Below, in pieces: positions 1 to 11,196 of a stretch of DNA of 64,000 nt. How positions within the stretch are numbered: the first letter of the stretch is position 1; every line of letters starts with the position of its first letter. A program made the translations under genes and the position numbers. The notes under the pieces were generated by a model. The model saw only the letters and a list, made by a program, of their open reading frames with translations. It did no database searches and had not been told where the DNA came from. This stretch comes from Dactylonectria macrodidyma (lineage: Eukaryota; Ascomycota; Sordariomycetes; Hypocreales; Nectriaceae): positions 992,001 through 1,056,000 of the forward strand of contig JAGMUV010000021.1 in NCBI GenBank assembly GCA_020744425.1. Reading direction: 5' to 3'.

Positions 1-2583
1 CACCTCGAGATATACAATCCTTGGCACCAACTCACAAGTATGACCCGGCACGGGCCAGCTGGGTTGGGCGAGATGGATATCCGCGCCGCTATCTAGGAGC
101 AACTGGACAATTTCAGAAGAGCCCAGTTCCATAGCCAGCTGTACGACTCTTCCGCAGGAGAACCGGGGAGCTGGCGTTATCGGGGCTGGGTCCCCCGGCT
201 CCTGGCGACCGCCGGTTAGGCCGTGATAGCTGACATTGGCATCGGCGCCATGGGCGAGTAGTAACCGAACTAGGTCTGCGTTGCCTAGTTGAGCTGCCCG
301 GACGAGAGGGGGGATGAAGTGTTCCGCTTCGAGTTCCGGGATGTCTTTAAAGGTGCAGCCGTCGTGATGATGGGTATCTTTGGGAGGGGGCCTGTCGGAT
401 TCTTGGAAATCGCAGCGAACGCCGTTGGCTAGTAGGGTCTCGACGATGGTGGTATCCGCATGGTCCACTGCTATGCCAAGGCTTCTGGTCGATGAGACCC
501 TGTTGGTTCTCCGTACGAGCATGTCTACGACCTGCAGGTTCCTTCTCCTGACGGCGTTTACCAGCGGAGGCCCCCGTATTGCGTGGGCGGTTGAGTTTGG
601 ATCGGCGCCCATGTCGAGGAAGAGATTGACGAGATCGGCCTTATCGTGTTAGACGGCCCAGTCCAGCGACGTGGCCGGGATCAAATCCAAGGTTACGGGC
701 AGCGCCAACTTTGTTACATCGTACTCGAGAATCGGGGCGTTCAAGTTGACGCCGTGCTCGACGAGTTTCGAGATGACGTGTTTGCCGCATCCCAGCTCCA
801 ACGCAAGCGCAAGCGCCGCCTCGGCCTGGCCCTGGCTGGGGAGCTCGTTGGATGTTGGATCGGAGTGAGCAGGTCGAGGTGCCGGGGGTCGCCGGCCTGC
901 GGCTTGAACATCGGTTGCGCGCTCTTCGCTGGTCAGGCGATTCTTGAAATTGAACCTTCGAGATGCTGGCTCCCACAATACGTCCCATCCATCATCCTCG
1001 GATCCAGATGAAGCCTGGCTCGAGGTATGGCCTCCGGCGTTGTCAGGGACCGGACCTACCTCCTCCCAGAAAACAAAGGGGCCGAAATCCACTCGCTCGT
1101 ATATAAACCCCTGAGACTGCCGTCGCACTCCTGACCATGGGCTTGAGGAGGTGGTGGGTTTTTCTAGTTTTCTAGGTTTTTCTAGCCCCATGGGGAAGAC
1201 CGTTGCTATAGTACCGGGCTTGAAGGGTGTTGGATTCTTTTGCTGGACCTCGTCCCACTTGGTGCCGTGGAAGAAGGCGTGGGATTTTACTTGGGACGCC
1301 CCGCCTACTCCTAGACGTTTGGCGGGATCCTTATCGAGAAGTCGAATCAAGACATCCTTAGCGGCCGACGAAAGCTCGTCGGGGAACCGCAAGCCTTGGC
1401 CGATAATCCTCTGCTGCTTCTCGTCGGCATCCTTGTGATAGAACGGGGGCAAGCCGGTTAACATCTCGTGTAGGAGGATTCCCAAGGTCCACCAATCCGC
1501 CATCCTGGAAACCGCGCGGCCGAGAAGAAGCTCGGGGGCCGGGTATTCCGGCATCCCGGGTATGATGCCGCCTCCGTCTTGTATGTTCAACCCGAAAAGC
1601 CCAGGGGTGCATAGACTGATGTGGCCGAGGGCATCTATCAGCATGTTTTCCGGCTTGAATGAGGCGACAATGCGCTGGTCGTGCAGGTACTCGAGCAGAC
1701 AAACGAGCTCAGCAACGTAAAATCTCGCCTTGTTGACGGCAAAACGCCGCTCTCTTTGAAGGTGACCGAATAGGTGTCCACCGCTGGCCAGCGGAGAGAG
1801 CAGGTGCAGTCCTTCGGGCGACTCGAGCGCGAACTTGAGCGGGGCGATAAAGCGGTGGCTGTATGATGGCGTCTCGGGGCTGGGGATAAAGTTGTTTGTG
1901 GGGAGCGTCACCATGGCGTACCTCCGATGGCTGTCTTGTTTTTCGACATGGACAACATCACCGGTATTCACCGTCTCAAAGACCCTCCACACCGTGTCAT
2001 CCCCTAAGGGCAGTACCTTCTCTTCGAGGTAGGAGATGATAAGGGTGACACTCCCGATGCCGTTTTGGATATTAACCCGCGCTACACCCGGAGCCTGGGA
2101 TTGCAGCAACGGGTCCAGGCTGATTGACCCCAGGGGTATGACGCGGGGTTCTCCCGAAGCATCGGGGGGAGTGCCGATGAACAGGTACAAGGTCAGATGG
2201 GACGATGCAGAAACATCAAACTTGAACACTTGGTCTGAATCCCATGTAGCGTTGCCTCGGCTCGACCAACAAAAGGCGTCGGCATTTACTTGGAACCCGT
2301 CGCATTCCAGGACGGCGTAGGGCAACTCTGGCCTGCGCGTATCCTGGGAGGATGCTGAGCTCGGATCTAGCAGGCCTAGTCCGAGAGCTTGTAAGAGCCT
2401 GACAGTCAGGATTCCAGGTCCGGGCAGACTGGGCGGTTGCGAGGGGATGATGACCTCGGAGGCATCTTGAGAGAGATTTAGCGAGTGCGGGGGCGAGGGG
2501 CCGTCGTGTCCATCAGGCCTTCGCTCGTACCTTTTCCCGAGTCGAGACCGACTTGCTCGAATTCTGCGGTTCAACGTCAGCAC
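1..2583 (-). pseudogene. C2 / pseudokinase / ankyrin-repeat protein, interrupted by one TAA, runs off the window
   Basis: The frame is open from about 2583 down to base 1 except for one TAA at 649-651. Order: a C2-like region (about residues 60-190, beginning GPGILTVRLLQ), an AGC-kinase-like C-lobe, then ankyrin repeats that continue beyond the stop. The kinase part looks dead: the catalytic loop reads SFKPENMLID without the HRD aspartate, the DFG position reads TPGLFG, and I see no glycine loop or AVK lysine. The stop lies inside an ankyrin unit: LDWAV, stop, then HDKADLVNLFLDMGADPN in the same frame. A CAA-to-TAA change (CpA to TpA) explains it, so the tail is still coding-quality and the lesion is probably recent, or a sequencing error. 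The codon at 2583 is GTG and no in-frame ATG precedes the C2 region, so a short 5' exon is probably missing. Similar C2/AGC-like paralogues are common in fungal accessory regions. The 3' end is outside the window. Confidence 0.6.
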
Positions 2584-2995
2584 GTGGCCGGGTAGGCGGC
2601 AGAGGATAGGAGGTGCTGCATTTACTCTTCACTACCATGTTGGGCATTAGGTTGTCGCGATTGTAGCGGATGGGATGGTAGGAGGAGTGGAGTTGGAAGG
2701 GGGAAGAGTTGTGGATGGATCAAGGAGAAGATTGGGGGACAGCGGGAGAGAAAGTCGGCACAAGATAATAATATTGGAGGCCCGTGATCTAAAACAACCC
2801 CTGTCCAATGTGGCGGTGCAGTGTTCAATACAGATGTACACATGTAGGTACCCAGGTACTCCCGGGCCAGTACCTCGGCTTCCGTTGTGCAAGTCGGGGT
2901 ACACTTACAGCGTCTCCCGGGCGATTCACAGTCTTGACGGAGATTACGAAAGAGGTGGTGATTCCGATTGGATGTGATGGCTACAGGGACAACAA
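2584..2995. other. Spacer between the pseudokinase gene and the retroelement remnant
   Basis: This stretch should contain the promoter and probably the first exon of the pseudokinase gene. An ATG on the minus strand at 2638 opens a 42-codon frame, but I could not join it in phase to the C2 exon. Nothing else is recognisable. Confidence 0.3.
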
Positions 2996-3203
2996 GGGAC
3001 AAGTCCCAGCAAAGCTACAAGTGGAAGAGATTGTCTTAGATAAGAAGACTGGAGAAGACACGTTCTACTTGATCAAATGGGCAGGTTGGCCAGTGGAATA
3101 CAACATTTAGGAACCGTCCCAGCACCTGGAAAATGCACAGAAAGCTGTTCGTCAATACCACAAACAGAAGAAACGTAGTCACAAAAAATGGGACGACAGA
3201 TGA
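2996..3203 (+). pseudogene. Chromodomain relic, C-terminus of a Ty3/gypsy-type integrase
   Basis: The frame reads VPAKLQVEEIVLDKK, then FYLIKWAGWPVEYNI, then TAG at 3108-3110, then EPSQHLENAQKAVRQYHKQ, ending at TGA 3201-3203. The aromatic-cage pattern and the closing helix are those of the chromodomain that ends chromovirus integrases, where it guides insertion to modified histones. The TAG stands where chromodomains have tryptophan (WEP), so it is a TGG-to-TAG change, as RIP would give on the opposite strand. No integrase core, reverse transcriptase or gag lies to the left, so only the 3' end of the element survives. It has the same orientation as the polypurine tract and LTR at 4925-5117. 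Confidence 0.7.
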
Positions 3204-3364
3204 TTGAAGACGCGCCGGAAGCGCACCGACAGCTCGCCGAGCGGTCGGCATCATTCAAAACAAAACTAAGTACTTGATGGAGCAAACCAACGCCCAAGCC
3301 AGAGCAGCTACAGACCAGAACCACAAAGACCAGAACCAGGAGACAAGACAGGGAACAGACAACC

Positions 3365-4638
3365 CTACTTGCGAGCAGGACGACGCTTACGTCCAGTGCG
3401 ACGGGGAGGAGGCTTGGGAGCAGGAGGAGGAGAAGGCAAGACCTCCTCATCATCATCCTCATCATCCTCAACGGACGGCTGCTCGCCGAGCGTAGGCAGA
3501 GAGGTCAGCAGAACGCCCTCCTCGACAACAGCAGAACCACCCTCCGGAGCGTCCATGGGAGCATTGGAAACCGAGGGAGCAACACTCGGCGAAGGCTCGT
3601 TGACAGGTCGGCGAGAAGTAGGCGTCTCGACAGCGGGAAGAGCACGAGACAAGTTCCCAGCAGCGCCACGACGAACAGGCGAAGCACCAGCAAAAACAAT
3701 GGTGGGCTCGGGAGGGGGATTGAGGCGGTACTTGCAGATGGAGTTCTTGATCGACGCAGAAAAAGAATCCGGGAAGGCGGACAGAGAACCCTCGGAGGCC
3801 ACATCCTGAACCGCCGTGTGCTCGGCGACCGACAGGCGACGCAACGCCGAAAGTAGGGTCTGGGCGCGCGGACGGGTTCACGTCGATATAAAGGAGTCGT
3901 AGACTCAGATCGTTCGCGCAGTTCCTCCTCCGAGACATTCTTCAACAAACCAAGCCACTACAGAGTTAGTGACGATAGAGACATGGGAGAGAGAAGAACA
4001 AACCATGAAGTCAGTCTGAAGTTTGGCCAGTTAGGCCGCGCAGAGACTCTCCTGGTAGGAGAGAGAGGCAAGGTTGGCGGACGCTCCGCGAGCACCCGTC
4101 GGGTTCTTGGCAAACTCAAACATGTGTCGCCAAGCAGCAGAAGCTGCAGAAACGGCGCGGACAATGCGCCAGCGTCCAACGGCTGAGGGCGAAACTTGCT
4201 CATCGTCCCAGTCGCGAAAGGATTGCTGGTGGAGGAAGTTCTAGTACCAACGGGCAGGACCAAGCAACTCGGGAGGGATCTGCCGAAAAGTTAGAACACT
4301 CGGCGAACGTTCGACGAACGCAAGGCGAGACTCACAGCGCCGCATTTCTGGTTCGCGGCTTCGCAGACAGCACAACGAGACAGGAGAGAACCATGAGTGC
4401 AAGAATGACAGAAGCTATAGTGCTTCTGGGCCAAACAGTACGAGCATGGCGCGTTGCCATCGCGCATTCCAAGGAACTCGTTGTCGGAGAATGGATACTC
4501 GGCCTCTGTCCAAGTTTCGAACTCGGACAACACCGCCTTGGCCACGGCGGAGAACGGACATCGCGACGAACACCCGGCGAACAGACGTAGAATGATCGGC
4601 GAGCAGAGAGAGAGGTTGAAAACGATGGGGAAGCGCAC
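3365..4638 (-). pseudogene. Antisense, spliced, Cys-rich gene inside the retroelement remnant (decayed)
   Basis: Three coding blocks can be chained on the minus strand. Block 1 (to 4336) contains a cysteine cluster, CSYCLAQKHYSFCHSC followed by CAVCEAANQKC, probably metal-binding. An intron (4280-4335, GTGAGT...GGCAG) leads in phase to block 2 (4004-4279), and a second intron (3958-4003, GTTTGT...TGTAG) leads to block 3. Block 2 has two in-frame stops, TAG after RWY and TAA after SLCAA, of the CAG/CAA-to-TAG/TAA type. Block 3 needs one frameshift to reach a proline-rich, acidic then basic tail (VEDDEDDDEE then RRTGRKRRPARK) ending at 3365. I do not recognise the protein. It lies between the chromodomain and the 3' LTR, in antisense, where a normal chromovirus has no gene. 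The start is unresolved: the first codon of block 1 is GTG. Confidence 0.45.
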
Positions 4639-4761
4639 TTAGAGCGAGGAGAAGACGAGCGCGCGAAGTTGTGTGAAGCTGAAGAAAGGAAAACAACAAT
4701 CGCGGGCGGCACGAAGAACGGAAATACCACAAATTTGGGCGAAGTGGGGCCGAGCAACCGG

Positions 4762-4870
4762 CGAACACTGGCCGAACGCTTGGACAAACAACAAACGCCG
4801 GACCCACAATTCCCGTTGTTTACACCCCACGGCACACGGCGAACACGCGCCGAACGCACGGATAAACAAT
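4762..4870 (+). repeat. Short imperfect direct repeats (GGCGAACAC...GCCGAACGC type)
   Basis: The blocks 'ggcgaacactggccgaacgc' and 'ggcgaacacgcgccgaacgc' start 76 bases apart and are each followed by an ggAcAAACAA-like tail. Relatives occur near 4305 (ggcgaacgttcgacgaacg) and 4566 (gacgaacacccggcgaacag). They lie just upstream of the antisense gene and could be a promoter array or simply drifted repeats. Confidence 0.4.
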
Positions 4871-4924
4871 GACCTCATCACCTTGATGATAGAGGCACGG
4901 GAATCACGCCTCGGGACGAGGCTT

Positions 4925-4942
4925 GAGAGAGAGGGAGATAAT
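4925..4942 (+). other. Polypurine tract upstream of the 3' LTR
   Basis: A 14-base all-purine run (gagagagagggaga) ends four bases before the LTR terminus TGTAAG. This is the usual position of the plus-strand primer of LTR retroelements and fits the plus orientation of the chromodomain relic. Confidence 0.5.
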
Positions 4943-5117
4943 TGTAAGAGTTAGGGCCGAAGGAGCTGTGGTCTTATCAGATAAGAGGCCACGTGACATG
5001 GGCTAGACTAGCTCTTCGGCGAGGGCTCGCTGAGCACTCGCCAAGTGAACGCTTACACACCACCCTATACCTGCCTTCAGATCTCTTGTGTGACACCTTG
5101 ACAGACCAACCCTTACA
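4943..5117 (+). repeat. Long terminal repeat, probable 3' LTR of the chromodomain retroelement
   Basis: A 175-bp block begins TGTAAGAGTTAGGG and ends AACCCTTACA, giving TG...CA ends within a longer imperfect inverted terminus. It directly follows a polypurine tract. I see no 5-bp target duplication (ataat left, gctat right), expected if the element is truncated or recombined. The right end meets coding-like ankyrin sequence, so the LTR marks a break in that gene. A short inverted-repeat element is the alternative reading. Confidence 0.5.
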
Positions 5118-6242
5118 GCTATATAGAGAGCGTTAATGTCTTCGAAGGGACTAACTGCCGCCTTGGGGTCTGCCCTATGCTTCATAAAGAGTTTAGCTGC
5201 CTCGACGTTCTTAGCTAAGATAGAGAGCAGCAGCGGGCTCTGTCCTTTACTAGTGACTCTGGTCACATCAGCGCCTTAATCCAGCAGATACTTGATAACA
5301 TAGAGCCTTCCGCCTCATTGGGCATTCTGGCAAGCGAATAACAATAGCATAAACCCTTTCTTATTATCTAGCACACCATCACCCTTGAGTACAGGATCCA
5401 TTAGAGACCCTGCCTCGATCAGCCCTGCCACGAGATTCTGGCTATTGCGCTTGGCAGCATGATGGATTAGTAGCCGACCGACCTTGTCCCCTATTAACAG
5501 ATATACCGTCCTACTTGGTTTGCTAAGCAACAGTATGCATATCTCTTCCCTCCCATTCTGGAAAGCGACGAGAAGCGGCATGCCCGCTACGGCATTATTC
5601 GCATTAATCTTGGCGCCGTTTTCGAGTAGTAGCTTAGCTAATGGGATGCTAAGAGTTTGTATGCAGTGCTGAGGAATGCTCCAATATGCTGGCCATATGT
5701 GCAGCCATTGTCATCGTGGTCATAGCCGTGCTCATAATCGCGAGACTCTCTAACCACGCAGGATTGAGTCTTTGGGATAAGCCTCTGGTTTAAACTAGGA
5801 TTAATACCAAGCTCAATGAGAACCTTCGCAATATCCAGAGCAACCTCATTGTTCTACCTCGCATAGTAATGCAGACCGGTCTATCTATTTGTATCCTTGA
5901 CGTTTATGACAGCGCTAGAGGTAACGAGGAATTGAACGTATTCGGCGGCTGCTTCGCTTCTTCGTTCATTACTGCTGCCGAGATGAGTTGCAGGAGTGGC
6001 GTGTTGCCTTAATCTGGGTCACTAATGTTGAGATCGAGTCCGGGGTTTCCCTTGATGATGCGGCCTCCTTGGGCTAGATCAATGTTCCTGCAAGCTTCTC
6101 GGAGCTGCGAGTAACACCCCGGCTCAGAGATCTTCTCGGTCTTTTCTGTAATCGGAATCTCATGGCTCGACCTTTCCTCAACCTTAGATCTGTGTGTATC
6201 GCTGGCGGCTCCAGTGTTTTGATCCTGTTCGGTGGACATCAT
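5118..6242 (-). pseudogene. Decayed ankyrin-repeat gene, truncated by the LTR
   Basis: From an ATG at 6242 the minus strand reads a polar N-terminus and then ankyrin-like units: GNTPLLQLISAA, INVKDTNR-stop-TGLHYYAR-stop-NNEVALDIAKVLIELGINP, AKLLLENGAKINANNAVAGM and SPLLLSILAKNVEAAKLFMK. The frame is broken by several TAA/TAG codons at places where ankyrins carry glutamine (CAA/CAG), plus at least two frameshifts. The last unit (about 5130) runs straight into the LTR, so the 3' part is lost. A protein-interaction scaffold was encoded; N-terminal residues 1-60 show no recognisable domain. Confidence 0.6.
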
Positions 6243-7501
6243 GGGAATTGGATGGGAATGTGAAGGAGAATAGGGAAAGTGAGGGGGGGGAAAACCAAAA
6301 AAAAACCCGGAATTGAAAATTCAAGCAGGTCTAAAAGAGAGCATTAGAAAGGGGATGCATATGTAATACCTCTTGAGACATCCAGGCTGATTTGGTATTG
6401 CGCTTATAGAGTTATTTTAGGTAGCGACAGTTGCCTGGGGGGATAATCTTTACAAGGTGGGGTACGAAGGTCAGGGGATGGTCGATTTTAAGAGCCATCA
6501 TGGAGGACTTGTTTGACAAGCCGTTGCCCTCAATTAAGACGAGTCATGGGAGAAAAAGGGGATGCACCGGAAGGCACATTTTCTACCAAGGAAGTGAGTA
6601 ACCAGGGGCCAATGGACCTCAGATCAACAGCTTACTAACTAATACTCAGGCCACCAAAGCAGTGACCTTCATCTGATCCAAGCTGTACCCGATCATTAAC
6701 AGTTCCAGATTTGCCAACATACAGAGTATGGGAAGGTGGAGGTCGAAGCGGGGAAGACAGCTTAAGGAGGACATGAATCTATGAATCATCCCAGTTTCCG
6801 GCCCGACCCAGATTCAGATACTTACAGCTTTAGGGCCAGCTATGCTATAAAATATTCAACGAACGAGAAAGTCGTCAGGATCTCTAATCGCAGATGAGGA
6901 ATATATTGGAGGCTTGATGAAACTTTTGCATCGTTCTAAGTGGTGGTTAAGGCCTAAACTAACTAGCGCCTTGACTCGACGCTTCTAGACTCGGTCCCTG
7001 GTGCGATACAATCATATTTATTGGACAAGCCGCCCTCCATCTTGCAACAACGAAAACCAGCAAGGCGGTTAATATCGGAGCGGGTCGCCGATGAACCCAT
7101 TGAACCAGGTTGAATTCGTTATTGTGTGTGAAAATTAGGAAGTCACCAGTTTCTACACTCTCTCTCCTATCTTTAAATGCCATCAACCTGGTGTTGGATC
7201 CGATACGGCCAATTCGATCAGGCTGATAGGGATCAATGCATTGTGGAGCCCAAAGACGATTGATTGTATTGATGTGTGTATCTTCTAGGGTCCTCCGGCC
7301 CCCTGTCACGATCTCTGATCGTGTGAGGCATCTGATTGGGTGTGTGTATGTTCTTGATTGCATCAAGTCCCCGCTCTGAGTCCCTGTACATCCTTTTGCC
7401 AAAGTAGCTAGAAGGATATTGCTATAGCAGTCACACGCCATGTACACGCCCTGCTACCCAAATACAGATCGTGACACCCCCTCTTTTCTCGAGAGGGGTA
7501 T
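6243..7501. other. Spacer with one possible spliced micro-exon pair and an unassigned ORF
   Basis: At 6546-6593 (+) a 16-codon exon starting with ATG is followed by a textbook intron (6594-6649, GTGAGT...TTACTAAC...CTCAG), but the next exon meets TGA after eight codons. It may be the remains of a small gene. On the minus strand 6959-7447 is open for 162 codons without a recognisable domain; I do not count it as a gene. The remainder shows nothing I can assign. Confidence 0.3.
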
Positions 7502-7659
7502 TGTTGGATTGACCCGTCCTGTGGCGGCATAAGACCCGAATTTGCATAAACCTCTGATACACAGTTATCCTAGCCGTAGTCAGATGACTAGAAAACCCCT
7601 CTCGAAAAAAGAGGGGGCCGGAGGCATCCTAGATCAATACAATCGTTTTGTTCATAACA
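7502..7659 (+). repeat. Candidate solo LTR of copia type
   Basis: The block starts TGTTGGATTGACCCG and ends TTGTTCATAACA, typical of Ty1/copia LTR ends, over 158 bp. A C-rich motif just outside the left end (cccctcttttctcgagaggg, from 7488) has a near-perfect inverted copy inside the block (cccctctcgaaaaaagaggg, from 7598). No target duplication is seen, so the call is tentative; a small inverted-repeat element is an alternative. Confidence 0.3.
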
Positions 7660-9186
7660 TGTCATCCCATGGTGCTGGACAAATGCATTTCTGCCCAAAT
7701 GGCAAGCGAAGCTAGTAGAAAAAAATGCATCACTGCCCGAACGGCAGATCGAAGATACCACCTTCAATGTCACCTGTGTTCCCAGACTTGAAAACGCACC
7801 AAGGAATGTGACCGTTTCGAGTGCAGTCGTGGCGTTATGCACTCCGCTATGTGTCAACACTAGGACATAGATTGGTTTGGGGGCTTCAATGGGAGGTCTA
7901 TTGCTTGACATGGAAACAAGAGAAATGCTGGATGATGCCATTCACTCAACGGAAGGAGGTTGCCTTCTCCTGCCGGACCTCTAATCGCCGATGCACCCAT
8001 TGTGATATGAATGCCGGAGTGGTTCCTGCTCATCTGAGTGGGCGGCAGGCGTCGAGTGGGGTAGGCGCGATTTTAGCTGCATATTGCTGTTTTCCTAACG
8101 CCATTCTTGACTAACTCCGACAAGTTGCAGAAGTGCCATAATACTAGACTAACTTGGACAACCTGCAGACAGGTAAGCCGTGTTCTCCGCAGGATAAGCA
8201 TCAGAACCATTCATGGAGCTCGCGGCGTCATTCCTGCGCATATATCAGCCACATCGGTCAAGTAGCCGCATGTGTCAGAGCCAGCTGGATAGAGCCCCCG
8301 CGGCCCGCGGCCCTGGGAATGGGGTTGCGAACATGGTTGCATTTGGGCGATCCAGTTATCCGGCAGAGGTGTGGCTACAAGGGTTCAGACCTGAACCTTA
8401 CCTTATGACTGCTTGCCCCAGTTTATAAAGACACTGGAGCCTGTAAACGGTCAGACAGTACTCTCGGGGTTGGGCACGAACATGGAAACTGATCGCCAAG
8501 TCTACTGCAACTTACCTCTCGTTTTCCCCAAGTAGGGAAACACCTTCTTCGTTGTCGTCGCTCTAGAGGATATTATGGTTCTTACAGAGCCCAAAGCTGT
8601 AAGCTCAAAACGAATTACTACTCGTTGGTTGCTGTAAGGGTGTGGCAACCACAGCCAACAAACGGGGCACCCAGACCATCCGCTCGCATCGCTTACAGCA
8701 TCGGTCCGGCAGGGCGTCGACGAATGAGCACGAGTCTCCGCGCAGCAGCGGGCAGAGCGCAACGGGGCGCGATGTTGCGTGAGTGAGGGGGTTGCGGACG
8801 GAGGTCGGTATGTTGCAGTCGCCCTATCGTCGAGAGCCACGACAAGGTGGAAGTTGGGAGTTGAAAAGGCTAGGGCCCCAGAACGAGTGGATTGGGTGAG
8901 TGGTGAGTGGCCGGGGAAGAGGGACGGATGGCACGGCAAGCTGCCCTGCTTGAGCCTCTATGTCTCCGACAGGAAGGAGGATTGAACTCAGCAGCGTCGA
9001 CATGTTGGCTCCAACAGAACCAGAACTGGCAACTCGTTCAGCTTAACCTCATCAAGCGACGAGATTTCTCTTGTCTCTTCCTCTTTTAACTTGAATTCTT
9101 CCCCCGCATTGCCCTCTAAAAACCTCATCTTTCATTATCATCACCACCACCATCACTCTTCAAGCATCCGAGGCAAATATCGAAAC
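7660..9186. other. Spacer and upstream region of the flavin monooxygenase gene
   Basis: No supported gene. The last 300 bases should contain the promoter and 5' leader of the monooxygenase gene; the leader near 9130-9165 is CA/CT-rich (atcaccaccaccatcac), common in fungal 5' UTRs. Confidence 0.3.
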
Positions 9187-11196
9187 ATGCGCGTTGCTAT
9201 TATCGGAGCCGGCCCTTCCGGCCTAGTCCAGCTCAAGACGCTAGCAACCGCGCACGAGTACTTCCCATCAGAAGAGCCCTTCGAGCTCAAGCTCTTCGAG
9301 TCCTACGACAAGGTCGGCGGCGTTTTCCTCCACCACGTCTATGAGGACACCGAGCTCGTCTCCTCCAAGTTCCTCACCACCTTCTCCGACTTCCGTCCCC
9401 TCCGCGAGGACAACGACTTCCTCTCTGCCACCCGCTACAGAGAGTATCTGGAGCAGTACACTACGCACTTCAACTTGTGGCCGTACATTCACCTCAACAC
9501 TGCCGTCACGGGCATCAGGAGAGGAGATGTGAGCGAGCATGTCGTCAGCTACAAGGGACCCGATGGTAAGGAGGTCGAATGGGAGTGCGATGCCCTCGCC
9601 GTGTGCTCAGGCGTCCACTCGAAGGCGTACATGCCAGATATTCCTGGCATCGAGAACGTCCCCACGGTGTTGCATTCGTCAGAGTTCAAGAAGCGTGAGC
9701 AGTTTGGCACGGATAAGACCGTCATGGTCCTTGGCGCTGGCGAGACGGGCTGCGATATGTGCTATCTCGCTATCACCTCCCCTACCAAGAGAGTCGTCTT
9801 TTGTCACCGCGATGGCTGGATCGGTGCTCCCAAGCGCGCTCCGGGGCAGCGCTTCCTGCCGTGGCTATTTGGAGACAAAGACTATGACAAACCCCAATTG
9901 CCCCTCGATGTCAGCCAGGTCACTCTCTTCGACACCATGTACGTCCACCCTATGGTGCGAGACACTATGATTGTCTGGAACTATTACCACTTCCTTGCTC
10001 TGCCTGCCGGATGCTGGATCTGCGGCGGTTCGGGGTATGGTGTGGACCAGCATGTCGGTCAAGTCTTTAGCGAGCGTTTCCACGCTTCGCGATGTAAGTC
10101 AATCTCGTGCTGCTTGAACTCGGCAAGGACATAGCTAACCAAGGCCGTCCCAGTATTCTGGAACAAGGCCTGGCAGCGCATCCAGAACTCCGTCTCGACT
10201 CCCTGGCGCCCGACCGAGTGGCCATTGTCCACGCGTATCCGTCGATTCTTCTTCAACACTGCCATCGTCCCAGCCAAACGAACCATCGACACAGCCCCTT
10301 TCCCCTCGCATATCAGTCCCGACGGCATTGCCCATTTCCCCGACAACGGCCGCCCCGAGGCCAAGCGTATCAGAGAGACCGTTGTCAAGCCCGATGTCAT
10401 CGTCTTCGCTACCGGCTATGTCCCCCACATCCCCTTCCTTAACACCGAGCATAACGCCGGCCGCCGTCCTTACCCCACAAACCACGATGCCAATATCCGC
10501 CAGATCTGGTCCTCCGACGATCCCACCGTCGGCTTCATTGGCTTCCTGCGCCCCGGCTACGGTGCCATCCCTCCCCTGGCCGAAATGCAGGCTATGCTCT
10601 TCGCCCTCCACCTCCTCAACCGCGTCCCCCGCCCCCTCGTCGAGGATGATGAGTGGCACTACCGCATGATCCACCCTCCCAGTGACCGCGTCTTCTACGG
10701 CGTCGAGCACGACAGCTACACGTACCAGCTGGCCAAGGACATGGACGCGGCCCCCTCCTTCACCGATGTCCTCCGCATCGCCCTCTGCACTCGCCGCGGC
10801 TGGCGCCTCCCCTACATCTGGGCCGGCGGTGCCAACTTCACTGTCAAGTTCCGCATGGTCGGGCCTTGGAAGTTCGACGCCGCCGCTGAGACTCTCACCG
10901 GCGATTTATGGGAGACCATTACTCGCCGCCAAGGCCTCTTCGGCAACATCCCCATGGTCGTCATCCCTGTCCTCTATCTTGGTAGCATCAACCTGTATTA
11001 CTATATCTATGCCCTCTTCTGGGGCGCTCTCGCTATGATCGGGCTCGCTAACGTCCCCGTCCCACGTAACGACGTCAAGAGGAAGTTTGCGGAGCTGGCG
11101 ATGATGGAGCAACAGAAGGCTAAAGCAGTTGAGTATGGGACCATGAGTGGTAAGACGAGCGGTATGACCAATGGCAAGACCAATGGCATGATGTGA
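9187..11196 (+). CDS. Flavin-containing monooxygenase (FMO / dimethylaniline N-oxidase family), 2 exons
   Basis: Exons 9187-10093 and 10154-11196 join across a 60-bp intron (GTAAGT...GCTAAC...CCCAG) to give 649 residues. The protein opens with the FAD-binding fingerprint MRVAIIGAGPSG (G7-G12), has the NADPH-binding VMVLGAGETG (G183-G188), an FMO-like HSSEF segment before it, and the ATGY motif at 388-391. A hydrophobic stretch near the C-terminus (VVIPVLYLGSINLYYYIYAL) suggests membrane association, probably at the ER. Such enzymes oxygenate N, S or ketone centres using NADPH and O2; the substrate cannot be read from sequence. The first ATG in frame is 9187 and leaves the usual short lead before the glycine motif. 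The gene is intact and GC-rich in third positions, unlike the decayed neighbours. No biosynthetic cluster surrounds it. Confidence 0.85.

Noticed and set aside
6959..7447. 162-codon minus-strand ORF as a gene
   Set aside because: No domain, no splice partner and no recognisable family; kept only as a remark in the spacer entry.
9091..9186. His-rich N-terminal extension of the monooxygenase
   Set aside because: It starts with TTG, and the FAD motif follows ATG 9187 directly; the His codons are a CA-rich 5' leader.
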